NCBI GenBank assembly: GCA_020437905.1
Contig: JAGQVN010000230.1
Location: 1 to 36,958 of the forward strand
DNA length: 36,958 nt
From: Flavobacteriales bacterium
GTDB lineage: Bacteria > Bacteroidota > Bacteroidia > Flavobacteriales_F > PHOS-HE28
Direction: 5' to 3'
Shown here: positions 8,263-17,600 of the stretch, piece by piece
Layout: every line of letters begins with the position of its first letter
How positions within the stretch are numbered: position 1 is the first letter of the stretch
Made by a program: the position numbers and the translations under genes
The notes under the pieces: model-generated
Seen by the model: the letters and a program-made list of their open reading frames with translations, nothing else
Told to the model about the DNA's origin: nothing
Databases searched by the model: none

Positions 8263-8823
8263 TCAGTTCGTAGCCAGGTCCAATCGGTCGAGGTTCTGGC
8301 TTCGCAGCTTGCCTGTGGAGGCAAAGAACCACTCCTTCAGTCCGTAATGGTAACCGCGCTGCAGACCCGAACGATAGGTGCCCAACATGCCTCTGCGTCC
8401 GCTGAGCTTCTGCAGGACACGGGTAAGCTTGATGTCCACGTCCTCGGGTTTCATTTTCGGGTCCGCCTTGGCAGCGAACTTGGTCATGGGAACGAGCAGG
8501 TCCTGTTTGGTCTGCAACTTGCCCGTCTTGGTAATGTGATCCAGGATCACATTATCCCAGTCGCTCAGGCGATAGCCTCCATCCTTGATGGTACGCTTCT
8601 TCCTCGGTCCACGCTTCTTCTTGTAACCCGAACTTTTCTTTTTCGCCGTGGCCTTTTTCGCCTTGGTACCGATCGCCCTTTTGGGGCTGCTTGGATCATT
8701 GCTCTTCAGGTCGCTGATGATGGCCCGAACGTGCTCAAGTTGGAACAACAATCGCTTGCGTTCACTGCGGTAATGGTTCAACAATTCTTCGATATCGCTT
8801 TCGGAGAATCTCTTTTTCGGCAT
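8263..8823 (-). CDS. Lys-rich hypothetical protein (possible nucleic-acid-binding)
   Basis: 186 residues, ATG start. An acidic/basic helical N-terminus (residues ~5-45, ESDIEELLNHYRSERKRLLF) looks like a short coiled coil. It is followed by a Lys/Arg-rich linker (~48-82) containing AKKATAKKK and KKKRGPRKKRTIK. The C-terminal part (~85-186) has a mixed fold with DWDNVILDHITKTGKLQTKQ, reminiscent of a winged-helix start, and aromatic GYHYGLKEWFF. I do not recognise a named domain. The basic linker, resembling histone H1-like or AT-hook proteins, suggests DNA or RNA binding; this is inference from composition. The gene has its own -7 box and a strong terminator, so it is probably monocistronic. 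Confidence 0.7.
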   Translation of the reverse strand: MPKKRFSESDIEELLNHYRSERKRLLFQLEHVRAIISDLKSNDPSSPKRAIGTKAKKATAKKKSSGYKKKRGPRKKRTIKDGGYRLSDWDNVILDHITKTGKLQTKQDLLVPMTKFAAKADPKMKPEDVDIKLTRVLQKLSGRRGMLGTYRSGLQRGYHYGLKEWFFASTGKLRSQNLDRLDLATN

Positions 8824-8857
8824 TGGACTTACGTTGGTTGAAGTATAGGAGCGTTCA

Positions 8858-8865
8858 CAAAGTTA
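8858..8865 (-). promoter_or_regulatory. -7 promoter box TAACTTTG upstream of the Lys-rich protein gene
   Basis: TAACTTTG on the minus strand matches TAnnTTTG exactly, 34 bases before the ATG at 8823. No clear -33 TTTG is seen, so this rests on one box. Confidence 0.45.
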
Positions 8866-8905
8866 GTGGCTCATTGCATCCCACCCGCGAGGATCCCTGT
8901 TCCAA

Positions 8906-8925
8906 CGGATCAATTACTTGATCCG
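8906..8925 (-). terminator. Hairpin after selD, possible terminator
   Basis: CGGATCAA (8906-8913) and TTGATCCG (8918-8925) form a perfect 8-bp stem with a 4-base loop, 10 bases after the selD stop. There is no T-run on the minus strand, so termination is uncertain. Confidence 0.35.
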
Positions 8926-8934
8926 ATCGCTATC

Positions 8935-9996
8935 CTAACCGCGATCAGTGACCACGTTTATGGTTTTTTCTCCCTTCTCGGTGAATGTGCCGATCGCGAT
9001 CGCATCGATGCCATGGGCGCTGCAGACATGGATGAATTCGTCACGCGCTGCAATGTCCAGTGCGATAAGAAGTCCGCCGTTGGTCTGCGGGTCCGATCCG
9101 GCCATCATCCATTTCATGTCGGACGCACCTGATATCCGGTCGTGATAGGAACGCCAGTTCCGCATGGCACCATCGGCGTAACAGCCTTGTTGGATCAATT
9201 CGGCTACTGCCGGCAACAGCGGCAACAGATCGCCGTTCAGGTCAACGCTTGCATGATCGCTGCACATTTCGATCAGGTGGCCGAACAAGCCGAAGCCGGT
9301 GACGTCGGTCATCGCATGTACACCTCCGATCCCGCCAAGGTCCATTCCGATCCTGTTCAAGTGGCCCATGGAGGCATGCAGGACCTGTATTCCTTGGTCT
9401 TCCAGAAGGCCACGTTTCAACGCGGTGCTCAGCACACCCGTTCCGATCGGGCGGGTCAGGTAAAGCACATCACCGATCTCCGGTGTATCGTTCCGTTTCA
9501 TACCGTCAAGGTCCACCATGCCCGTCACGGCTAGACCAAAGAAGGGCTCCGGCGCATCGATACTATGACCTCCCGCGAGCGGTATCCCGGCCTCCATGCA
9601 GATCGAACGGCCACCATCCACCACGCGCGAAGCAAGCTCAGGTGATAGTTTTTCCATGGGCCACCCGAGGACGGCTACCGCCATGAGCGGCGTCCCCCCC
9701 ATGGCATACACATCGCTCAAGGCATTGGCACCGGCGATCCGCCCGAACTCGAACGGATCATCAACGATCGGAGAAAAGAAGTCCACCGTGCTGATCAACG
9801 CCGTACCATCCCCCCGATCCAGGACAGCGGCATCATCACGATCGCTGCCCCCGACCACCAGTTCTTCCGGCAGGAACATGGCTGAGGAGCCTTTCAGTAT
9901 CCTGTCCAGTTCGGCGGGTGCGATCTTGCACCCACAGCCTGCCGCATGACTGTATTGGGTCAGGCGGAGCGGGGCCGCTGATCGTGCTTGTTGCAT
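8935..9996 (-). CDS. selD: Selenide, water dikinase (selenophosphate synthetase)
   Basis: 353 residues from the ATG at 9996. Makes selenophosphate from selenide and ATP, the selenium donor for selenouridine and selenocysteine. The N-terminus LRLTQYSHAAGCGCK is the family's catalytic loop: C21 and K24 match E. coli C17 and K20, so this is a Cys form rather than a selenoprotein. Further AIRS-type motifs are ALISTVDFFSPIVDDPFEFG, IAGANALSDVYAMGG, GGHSID, DVTGFGLFGHL and the C-terminal DPQTNGGLLIA. It is last in the DUF429-mnmH-selD transcript, 66 bases after mnmH, and a hairpin follows its stop. No selA, selB or selC is seen here, so the visible use of its product is tRNA modification by MnmH. 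Confidence 0.95.
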   Translation of the reverse strand: MQQARSAAPLRLTQYSHAAGCGCKIAPAELDRILKGSSAMFLPEELVVGGSDRDDAAVLDRGDGTALISTVDFFSPIVDDPFEFGRIAGANALSDVYAMGGTPLMAVAVLGWPMEKLSPELASRVVDGGRSICMEAGIPLAGGHSIDAPEPFFGLAVTGMVDLDGMKRNDTPEIGDVLYLTRPIGTGVLSTALKRGLLEDQGIQVLHASMGHLNRIGMDLGGIGGVHAMTDVTGFGLFGHLIEMCSDHASVDLNGDLLPLLPAVAELIQQGCYADGAMRNWRSYHDRISGASDMKWMMAGSDPQTNGGLLIALDIAARDEFIHVCSAHGIDAIAIGTFTEKGEKTINVVTDRG

Positions 9997-10062
9997 GGAG
10001 GCTGGAGCGTAACGCCCCAAAGGTATCCGTCCTGTGGTCGGTGGACGGTCAAAGATGCTCTA

Positions 10063-11094
10063 TCATCGATCCGAATTGGCCAACATGGCCCGGTCCGCGA
10101 GGGCGATCAACGAACGTGCTTCCGGTCGCGCGGTAGGGACCCGGTGGACGGTATGCTCGGACCGGGAAGCCGCGCCATGGAGATAGGCCTTGTCATAATA
10201 TCGGAGCGCGATCTTGGCGACCGTTCCCAAGTCTCCGGATCCCAGGGCTTGCAACGCGGCTTTGCAATGTTGAGGACCCAGACGTTTCTCGATCCGTCGC
10301 AATGCATTGGCCAGGTCGGCTATCGGGGCGTTCCCGTAGCTCCGGACCAGGTTTTCGACCCGCACCTCCAACGGGACCTCCAGGAACAGAAGCGGCGAAC
10401 TCCGCAGCTGCCGGAACAGACCATCGGGGACCTTGACCGAACCGATCATCTGGCTTTCGTCCTCGACCCAAATGGGGCGGGAAGGGTCCAATTCCGCAAG
10501 TCGCTTCCACAGGAGGTTCTCGAAGTGTTCGGTGGTCGGTTGTGGTGAAAGGCCCAATCCGCCGAACGCGGATCCCTTGTGCGAGGCCAGTTCTTCCAGA
10601 TCGACCACCTGTTCACCGAGTTCTGCCAACTCCTGAAGCAGTTCGGTCTTGCCCGACCCGGTGTACCCGCCAACGACGAGGAGGGTCCAGCTCTGCTGAA
10701 GACAGGAAAGGACATGGCCGCGGTACCGTTTATAACCCTCTTTGAGGAGCAGGATCTCCTGGAAACCAGCCGCATCCAACAACCAGGCCATGCTCGCGCT
10801 GCGTTGACCGCCTCGCCAACAGTGCAGTGCTGCAACACCTTCAGGTGCCAGCTTATCGGCCTGGTCCACGAGGTCCCTCAACTTGGGACCTACGATGGAT
10901 AGCCCGGTTCGGATGGCCTCCGGTTTCCCTCGTTGCTTGTATGTCGTTCCTACCAGCGCTCGTTCGGCATCCGAGAATAGGGGCAGCGAGTGAGCACCAG
11001 GGATGTGAGCCCGTGAGAATTCCCCGGGGGACCTTACATCGATCAATGGATATCCACGGCCCAGGAATTCCTCAAGCTGCACGGTCCTGACCAT
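10063..11094 (-). CDS. mnmH: tRNA 2-selenouridine synthase
   Basis: 343 residues from the ATG at 11094 (a TTG two codons earlier is less likely). The enzyme replaces sulfur with selenium in 2-thiouridine at the wobble position of Lys, Glu and Gln tRNAs, by geranylation then selenation using selenophosphate. Residues ~1-130 are a rhodanese domain (PLIDVRSPGEFSRAHIPGAHS) with the catalytic Cys in HCWRGGQRS (C92). Residues ~135-340 are a P-loop domain with Walker A GGYTGSGKT (142-150). Length is close to the usual ~360. selD directly downstream supplies the selenium donor, which strongly supports the assignment. Confidence 0.94.
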   Translation of the reverse strand: MVRTVQLEEFLGRGYPLIDVRSPGEFSRAHIPGAHSLPLFSDAERALVGTTYKQRGKPEAIRTGLSIVGPKLRDLVDQADKLAPEGVAALHCWRGGQRSASMAWLLDAAGFQEILLLKEGYKRYRGHVLSCLQQSWTLLVVGGYTGSGKTELLQELAELGEQVVDLEELASHKGSAFGGLGLSPQPTTEHFENLLWKRLAELDPSRPIWVEDESQMIGSVKVPDGLFRQLRSSPLLFLEVPLEVRVENLVRSYGNAPIADLANALRRIEKRLGPQHCKAALQALGSGDLGTVAKIALRYYDKAYLHGAASRSEHTVHRVPTARPEARSLIALADRAMLANSDR

Positions 11095-11127
11095 GCCCAA
11101 AAGTAGCTTCGATGGAGCCTCCGGATG

Positions 11128-11730
11128 TCAAGCCAGTATGGCTCCTTCCTCGGGATCGCCGAACACCTTGGCCTCCCCGCGCACATGCCGCAGGCCGATG
11201 AGCCAGCATAACCAGGCATCCAATTCGTGCCGGTCGGCAGGTTCGGGCGAAGGGACTTGAAAGGTACCCGCCATGAGACGAACGGTCTGTTTGGGAACGG
11301 CCCTGCCGGCCTTCAGTTCGAGGTGCTTCCATTCCGCTCGGATCAGCGCTGCTGGATAGGCTTCATGAACGATGGCCCCCGCTGCTCTTATCGACTCGGC
11401 GAGCTGGATCGCGCGTGCGGTCAGACCGCCGAGGAACATGGGGCTCATGCCTCCAGCTTCCTTATCGGCAAGGCGGAAGAAATGGTCGGACCCCTTGCCG
11501 AAGAACGCACCAGGGAGGCTCAGCGGAGCATCGACATAAATCGCCTTTGCAGCCAATTTCCTAAGCCTGGTCAGCAGCCATCCGTCGTTGTTGGCTGCTT
11601 CAGGTGCCCGATGGAAGACGAAGCGGCCCTGCTCCCAACTACAGATCACGGTATTTCCTGTTGAACGAGAGCCCAGGTCGATCCCTACGATACCTTGGTC
11701 CAGAGGGTGCTTCTCACTGTCGTTGCGCAT
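11128..11730 (-). CDS. DUF429-family protein (predicted RNase H-fold nuclease)
   Basis: 200 residues, ATG start. The N-terminal GIVGIDLGSRSTGNTVI is the first strand pair of an RNase H-like fold with an acidic residue at D18. YVDAPLSLP places D67, HEAYPAALIRAEW places E123, and HELDAWLCWL gives D171; together these fit the acidic residues of DUF429 proteins, which are predicted nucleases with no settled function. No signal peptide. It is first in the transcript with mnmH (33 bases downstream) and selD, so a role in tRNA or selenium metabolism is possible but is only inferred from position. No clear -7 box is seen in front of it. Confidence 0.78.
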   Translation of the reverse strand: MRNDSEKHPLDQGIVGIDLGSRSTGNTVICSWEQGRFVFHRAPEAANNDGWLLTRLRKLAAKAIYVDAPLSLPGAFFGKGSDHFFRLADKEAGGMSPMFLGGLTARAIQLAESIRAAGAIVHEAYPAALIRAEWKHLELKAGRAVPKQTVRLMAGTFQVPSPEPADRHELDAWLCWLIGLRHVRGEAKVFGDPEEGAILA

Positions 11731-11994
11731 GGTACACGGGTATGGCCTTTCGGGCGGGCTGGTCGAGTCGGTCTGAGTGGGTCGCGCTCTGCGATCACCA
11801 GATGGACCGATGACGATGGTTCAACAGCCTGGCCATGGAAATGGTTCGAGAGACCCTTGGCCGGCAACGGTGGCCCGGTTCGGTCGTTTTGGATCGACCC
11901 CTCGTTGGAATTCGATCACCATCGCCACTGATACAGTGCTAGCGAAGGACCATAGGATGTTCAGGTGACCCAGGGACGCCTGAGCGAACGGCCT
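11731..11994. other. Intergenic region between ppsA and the selenium operon, no feature seen
   Basis: 264 bases between the end of ppsA and the start of the DUF429 gene, both on the minus strand. It should hold the ppsA terminator and the promoter of the selenium operon. I find no TAnnTTTG box on either strand and no strong hairpin with a T-tract. A weak stem TCAGG/CCTGA at about 11962-11984 is not convincing. The short open frames here lack family motifs. Confidence 0.5.
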
Positions 11995-14457
11995 TCAAGC
12001 CCTGATCGGTGTCCCGCTGGTCTTTACGTGTTGTTCCACCTGGGCGATGGCCCGTCTGGTCTTCAACAAGCTGTCCGGTGTCACGCTGATGCTGTCGATG
12101 CCCAGCTCCACAAGGAACTGCGCGAAATCAGGGAAGTCGCTGGGGCCTTGACCGCAGATCCCCACCTTGGTGCCGGTCTTCTTAGCGACGTTGATGAGCT
12201 GTGCGATCATCCGTTTCACCGCCGGGTTGCGCTCATCGTACAGATGGCTCACCAAGGCGCTGTCGCGGTCCAGGCCCAGGGTCAGTTGCGTCAGGTCGTT
12301 ACTGCCTATGGAGAAACCGTCGATATGCTCGGCGAACTCCTCGGCCATCAGGATGTTGCTGGGAAGTTCGGCCATGAGGTAGAGCTCGAGTCCTTCCTTG
12401 CCGCGCTCCAGACCGTATTCCTTCATCACACCCTCCACCTGCTTCAGTTCTTCCACGGTTCGGCAGAAGGGGACCATGACCACTACGTTCTTCAACCCCA
12501 TCTTCTCCCGGACTCGACGGATCGCCTTGCATTCCAGCCCGAACGCTTCCTTGTACACATCGCTATAGTAACGACTTGCACCTCGCCAACCGATCATGGG
12601 GTTTTCCTCATCCGGTTCGAAGTGGTCCCCACCGAGCAGGTTCTTGTATTCGTTCGACTTAAAGTCGCTGAAGCGCACGATCACCCGGTTCGGGTAGAAT
12701 GCACTGGCGATCTTGGCGATGCCATAGCTGAGACGCTTGACGAAGAAGGTCTCTTCATCCTCATAGCCGTTGATCAGGTAGCTGATCCTTCCGCTGAGCT
12801 CTACGTCCCCGAGCTCCTTGTGCTGCAACAAGGCAAGCGGATGGGCCTGGATGTAGTTGTTGATGATGAATTCCTCCCGGGCCAGACCGACGCCTGCATT
12901 GGGAAGTCCGGCGAATTTGAAGGCCAGGTCGGGGCTGGCCACGTTCAACATGATCGGGGTCCGCACGTTCGGAAGGTCACGCAGATCGGTCTCGATACGC
13001 TCGAACGCGACCGCACCGGCGTAAACAATGCCCGTGTCCCCTTCGCAGCAACTGACGGTAAGCTCGTCGCCGATCTCCACCTTCTCCGTCGCATCCACAC
13101 AACCAACGATCGCTGGCACGCCCATTTCACGAGCTACGATGGCGGCGTGACAGGTCCTGCCGCCCTTGTTGGTGATGATGGCGGCCGCCTTCTTCATGAT
13201 GGGCTCCCAATCCGGGTCGGTCATTTCGGTGACCAGGATATCCCCTTCCTGAAAGTCCTTTCCATCCGTACTACCATCGCGACCGTCCAAACTGTACAGG
13301 ATGCGGACCCTGCCTGTACCCACTTTGTCGCCGATCGCGATGCCTCGTGCCACCTCCTTCAGTTCCGGATGCGCCTGCCGGTCCAATTTGTACTCGACCA
13401 TCCGGTCATTGTCACGCCTACTGTGGATGGTCTCGGGCCTTGCCTGGACGATGAACAGCTGTTTGGACAAGCCGTCCACGGCCCATTCCACATCCATCGG
13501 GCTCCAATGACCGCGCTTTTCGGAGTAATACTTCTCGATGGCCACAACGCTCTTGGCGATCTCCAGGGCCACCTCATCAGGTACGCAGAACCTGTTCCGC
13601 TGCGGTCGTTCCACGGGTATCACGTGCACCGGCTCACCAGGCTCCACGCCATAGATCATCTTCCTGTCCTTGATGCCCAGCTTCTTCTCAATGATCGCGG
13701 AATGCCCTTCCGCGAGCGTGGGTTTGAAGACCAGGAATTCGTCCGGGCTGACGCTCCCTTGCACCACCATTTCGCCGAGCCCATAGCTGCCATTGATCAG
13801 GACCACATCCTTGAAACCGCTTTCGGTGTCCAATGAGAAGGCCACCCCGGAAGATGCCAGATCGGATCGGACCATCTTCTGGACCCCCACGCTGAGGCCT
13901 ACTTCGAAGTGGTCATATCCCAGGTTGTGACGGTAGACGATGGCCCGGTCCGTAAAGAGGCTGGCAAAGCAATTCCTGACAGCCACCAGCAACTCCTCCG
14001 TGCCTCGGATATTCAGGTAGGTCTCCTGCTGCCCTGCGAAAGAGGCGTCGGGAAGGTCCTCGGCCGTGGCACTGCTGCGCACCGCCACGTCGGTCGCCTC
14101 CTGACCGTACTGCTCGCTCATTTCGCGATAGCGGGCCGCGATCTCCCTGCTGATCGCCTTGGGGAACTTGCCGTTCTTTACCAAGGCTCTGACCGCAAGC
14201 CCGGTCCGGCGAATGCTCTCCACATCCTCCGGGTCCATGGCACCCACCAGTTCGCGGATCTTGGCATCGAGCTCATTGTGGGCGATGAAAGCCTCATAAC
14301 TAGCCACTGTGACGACGAATCCGCCGGGAACGGAAACGCCCAGTTTCGACAGGTTCTGGATCATTTCTCCGAGGCTGGCATTCTTGCCGCCTACGGATGC
14401 CAGATCGTCCATGTTGACCTCGTGGAGCCATTTCAAGTGATCGGGATGGTTGGTCAT
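11995..14457 (-). CDS. ppsA: Phosphoenolpyruvate synthase
   Basis: 820 residues, ATG start. Converts pyruvate, ATP and water to phosphoenolpyruvate, AMP and phosphate in the cytosol, for gluconeogenesis. The N-terminal ATP-grasp-like nucleotide domain has GGKNASLGEM and AVRSSATAEDLPDASFAGQQ. The central phosphohistidine domain has GGRTCHAAIVAREMGVPAI with catalytic H437. The C-terminal TIM-barrel has FSIGSNDLTQLTLGLDRDS and VGICGQGPSD, whose Cys is the acid/base residue of this superfamily. Length fits PEP synthase and is shorter than pyruvate phosphate dikinase. It stands alone and diverges from the T9SS protein gene across a 202-base gap. Confidence 0.95.
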   Translation of the reverse strand: MTNHPDHLKWLHEVNMDDLASVGGKNASLGEMIQNLSKLGVSVPGGFVVTVASYEAFIAHNELDAKIRELVGAMDPEDVESIRRTGLAVRALVKNGKFPKAISREIAARYREMSEQYGQEATDVAVRSSATAEDLPDASFAGQQETYLNIRGTEELLVAVRNCFASLFTDRAIVYRHNLGYDHFEVGLSVGVQKMVRSDLASSGVAFSLDTESGFKDVVLINGSYGLGEMVVQGSVSPDEFLVFKPTLAEGHSAIIEKKLGIKDRKMIYGVEPGEPVHVIPVERPQRNRFCVPDEVALEIAKSVVAIEKYYSEKRGHWSPMDVEWAVDGLSKQLFIVQARPETIHSRRDNDRMVEYKLDRQAHPELKEVARGIAIGDKVGTGRVRILYSLDGRDGSTDGKDFQEGDILVTEMTDPDWEPIMKKAAAIITNKGGRTCHAAIVAREMGVPAIVGCVDATEKVEIGDELTVSCCEGDTGIVYAGAVAFERIETDLRDLPNVRTPIMLNVASPDLAFKFAGLPNAGVGLAREEFIINNYIQAHPLALLQHKELGDVELSGRISYLINGYEDEETFFVKRLSYGIAKIASAFYPNRVIVRFSDFKSNEYKNLLGGDHFEPDEENPMIGWRGASRYYSDVYKEAFGLECKAIRRVREKMGLKNVVVMVPFCRTVEELKQVEGVMKEYGLERGKEGLELYLMAELPSNILMAEEFAEHIDGFSIGSNDLTQLTLGLDRDSALVSHLYDERNPAVKRMIAQLINVAKKTGTKVGICGQGPSDFPDFAQFLVELGIDSISVTPDSLLKTRRAIAQVEQHVKTSGTPIRA

Positions 14458-14659
14458 CGGTGTCGCGTGATTCGTGGAACGGCTTTGTACGCGATGTGAA
14501 GGTCAAGGTTATTTGCGGACTTTTCGGAAGATCGCGGTGGCGAAGCTGGATGCGCAGTACCGATCGATCTGTCCAGGGTAGGGTGGATAACTCGAGTGAT
14601 CTGCGGGAGGACGCGCTTTGTTTAACCCTAATTTCACCGCCCATCACACCACTCGGACC

Positions 14660-17600
14660 ATGAAAAGAAGCTACACCCACATCAACTTTCTGATACTCAT
14701 CGCGACCCTGTTCGGGATCACGATGGAATTGAACGCGCAAAGTGGACGGTCAGCCACCCGTCCCAATTACAAGGAAGGTCAAGCGCTTGACAACATTCAC
14801 CTGGCTCGTTCGCCTCATGCCGAGCTGCATGTTTTCAACAGCGGGGTAAAAGGAGAACAGCATTCGCTGACAGCTCTTTCCAGTGTTCCGCCGGCGATGG
14901 TGCCGAATACCCGTGTACCCGGCGCTTCAAGCGCATTGCGCGCAGGAGGGCCACCGAACGACAACTGTTCGGGTGCCACCGGTGGTGTGCTGATCAATGG
15001 CGTGACGCAGACCTTCTCGGGAAGCATTGCCGGAGCGACCGATAGCGATGGGCTCGGCGTGATCGGCGTTTGGGAATCGTTCACGCTGACCCAGTGCATG
15101 GACGTGGTGATCGACTATTGCGGAACGGTACCGGATCCGGCACAGTACGTGATCGCCTTGTTCGAGGACTGTCCGGTGATCGATCCGAACACCTGGATCG
15201 AGGGAACACTTGCCTTGAGCACGTGCAGCCCGAACGAGGTCCAGTACCCCGGACTTGCGGCAGGTACCTATTACTATCCGATCATCGATGGTTTGGGCAT
15301 CACCGCATATACCATTACGGTTACCGGGACGAACTGCGGCGGACCTCCTCCGAACGACAACTGCCTGGGTGCGGTTCCGATCACCCCGAACGGAACGTGC
15401 ATTCCCTTCGCGGGAAGTTCCTCCGGCGCCACTCAAAGCCTGCCTCCCGGCACCTGCAGCACGTTCACTTCCTCGGTCGCCAATGACGTGTGGTTCGTTT
15501 TTCAGGCGACCGCTGCGAACCACGCGGTGCAGGTCACCGGGGCAGGCACCTATGATCCGATCGTTCAGGCATATTCCGGTTCGTGCGCAGCATTGAGCTC
15601 GTTGGGTTGTGTGGACGCTACGATCGACGGTGAGACCGAGTCTCTCGCTCTGACCGGATTGATCCCGGGCAACATGTACTACGTCCGCGTGTACGCGTGG
15701 AACGGTGGGGGCATCGATCAGCAGTTCGACATCTGTGTCATCGGAGCAGGGGGGGGAGGACCGGCCAATGACCTCTGTGGCAGCGTGGCCTTCACGCCAT
15801 TGGCGGTGGGAGGTTCGATCAATTTCTCCGGGAATAATACCGGTGCTACCGCCACTGGGGATTATGTGCCTGGATCTACGCTGGATGCCGATGGCTATCC
15901 TTCCGTGTGGCATGCCTTCACCATTGGCACATGTGCTGATATCACGGTAAGCTATTGCGGGACCGTACCGGATTTTGAGCTCGTCTGGGGGGTGCTTAGC
16001 ATCAATTGCCCTGCGGACAATGACCTGGTCTTCAATTCAGGTGTGGATTTCGTGACCTGCGGTGACGACAACGCCACCATCACGTACTTGAACCTCCCGG
16101 CAGGGTCCTACTATCTGCCCATCCTTTCAGACCCGTTGGAGAATGCGATAGGCAACTATTCCGTGGATGTCAGTGCCGCGCCGTGCTCAGGTACCCCATC
16201 GAACGATGATTGCGCCGGAGCAGTATTGTTGACCCCTGGCGTGAATTGCAATGCCATCCTGGGGTCATCTCTGGGAGCGACCGAGAGCCTGCCACCGAGC
16301 GAGTGCAGCACCTTCACCTCACCGATAGCGAACGATGTGTGGTTCTCTTTCGTGGCGACCTCGACTTCTCATGATATCGAGGTCACCGGATTGAATACGT
16401 ACGACCCTGTGGTTGAGCTATTCAGTGGACCCTGTTCAGCGCTCAATGCGGTGGAATGCGTGGATGCCACACTGGATGGGGAGACAGAGGTCCTGAGCGT
16501 GACGGGATTGACCCCGGGTGCGCTGTATTTCGTGCGTGTTTACGCATGGAACGGTGGCGGCCTGGACCAGGCTTTCGAGATCTGCGTGACGGGGTCCGTT
16601 GGTGGTGTGCCAGTGAACGACCTTTGTTCCAGTGTGAGCCCGCAGCTGTTGAACGTAGGAGGCACGTTGAACTTCACGGGGAACAATACAGGCGCGACCA
16701 GTACCAACGACGCTCTTCCTGGAACGATCCTGGATGTCCAGCCGGATACGGCAACGGTCTGGCATGCCTTTACACTGACCGATTGTGCGAACGTGACGAT
16801 CGCTTACTGTGGCACATTGCCGGCCTTCACCACGATCTGGACCGTCCTGGCCACCAGTTGCCCTGCGGATGACAATGTGATCTTCGCCACGAACGCGGAA
16901 TTCACGAGCTGTCCGGATGGGAACGGTACCATGACCTATCAGGACCTCCAGCCTGGGACCTATTACCTCCCGGTCTTTACCACGGGGACGGTCCAGGGCT
17001 CTTATGCCGTCCAACTTTCGGCGTCAGCTTGTTCCGGACCTCCTTCCAACGATGAGTGCGGGGATGCCATCGGTCTGCTGATCAACGTGCCCTTGGATTG
17101 TCCGGCGAACTCGGTGCTCGGCGACAATGGGAACAGCACGGTCACGACCGATGACCCGGACTGTGATATGACCACGGTCGGTTATCAGGACGTGTTCTAC
17201 ACCTTCAATTCCTTGGGTAACAACAGCGTCAATATCGATCTTTCCGCCCTCACAGCCACCGACCTGTTCCTGGAGGTGCTCGATGCGTGCAACGGTAATA
17301 CGGTGTTCTGTGACATTGCACCATCTCCATTCACGGTCATGGTGGCTCCGAACCAGGACTACATCGTTCGGGTGTTCTCGAACAATGAATTCGGATCAGG
17401 AGGGACCTTCAACATCTGCATCAGCGGGAACATTTCCTCCAGTGTGGAAGGAACGTCCAGTCCATCCCTGGACCTCTTCCCGAACCCGGCGGACGATGTG
17501 TTGAGCTTCCAACTTGGCGAGCATAGCGGTACCGTGCTGATGGAGGTGTTGGATGTACAGGGACGCGTGGTCCAATGGGAGAGTCGGTCGGCATCCTTGG

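Noticed and set aside
9927-9943. Possible selenocysteine at the SelD catalytic position
   Set aside because: The codons of the GCGCK loop are Cys codons with no in-frame UGA, so this is the ordinary Cys form.
11965-13836. Long open frame on the plus strand (over 600 codons) across ppsA
   Set aside because: It lies antisense to the well-conserved ppsA gene and has no family motif. Such frames are expected opposite GC-rich coding sequence.
14927-15913. Long minus-strand open frame inside the T9SS repeat protein gene
   Set aside because: Arg/His-rich translation without recognisable motifs, fully antisense to a gene with signal peptide, repeats and sorting domain.
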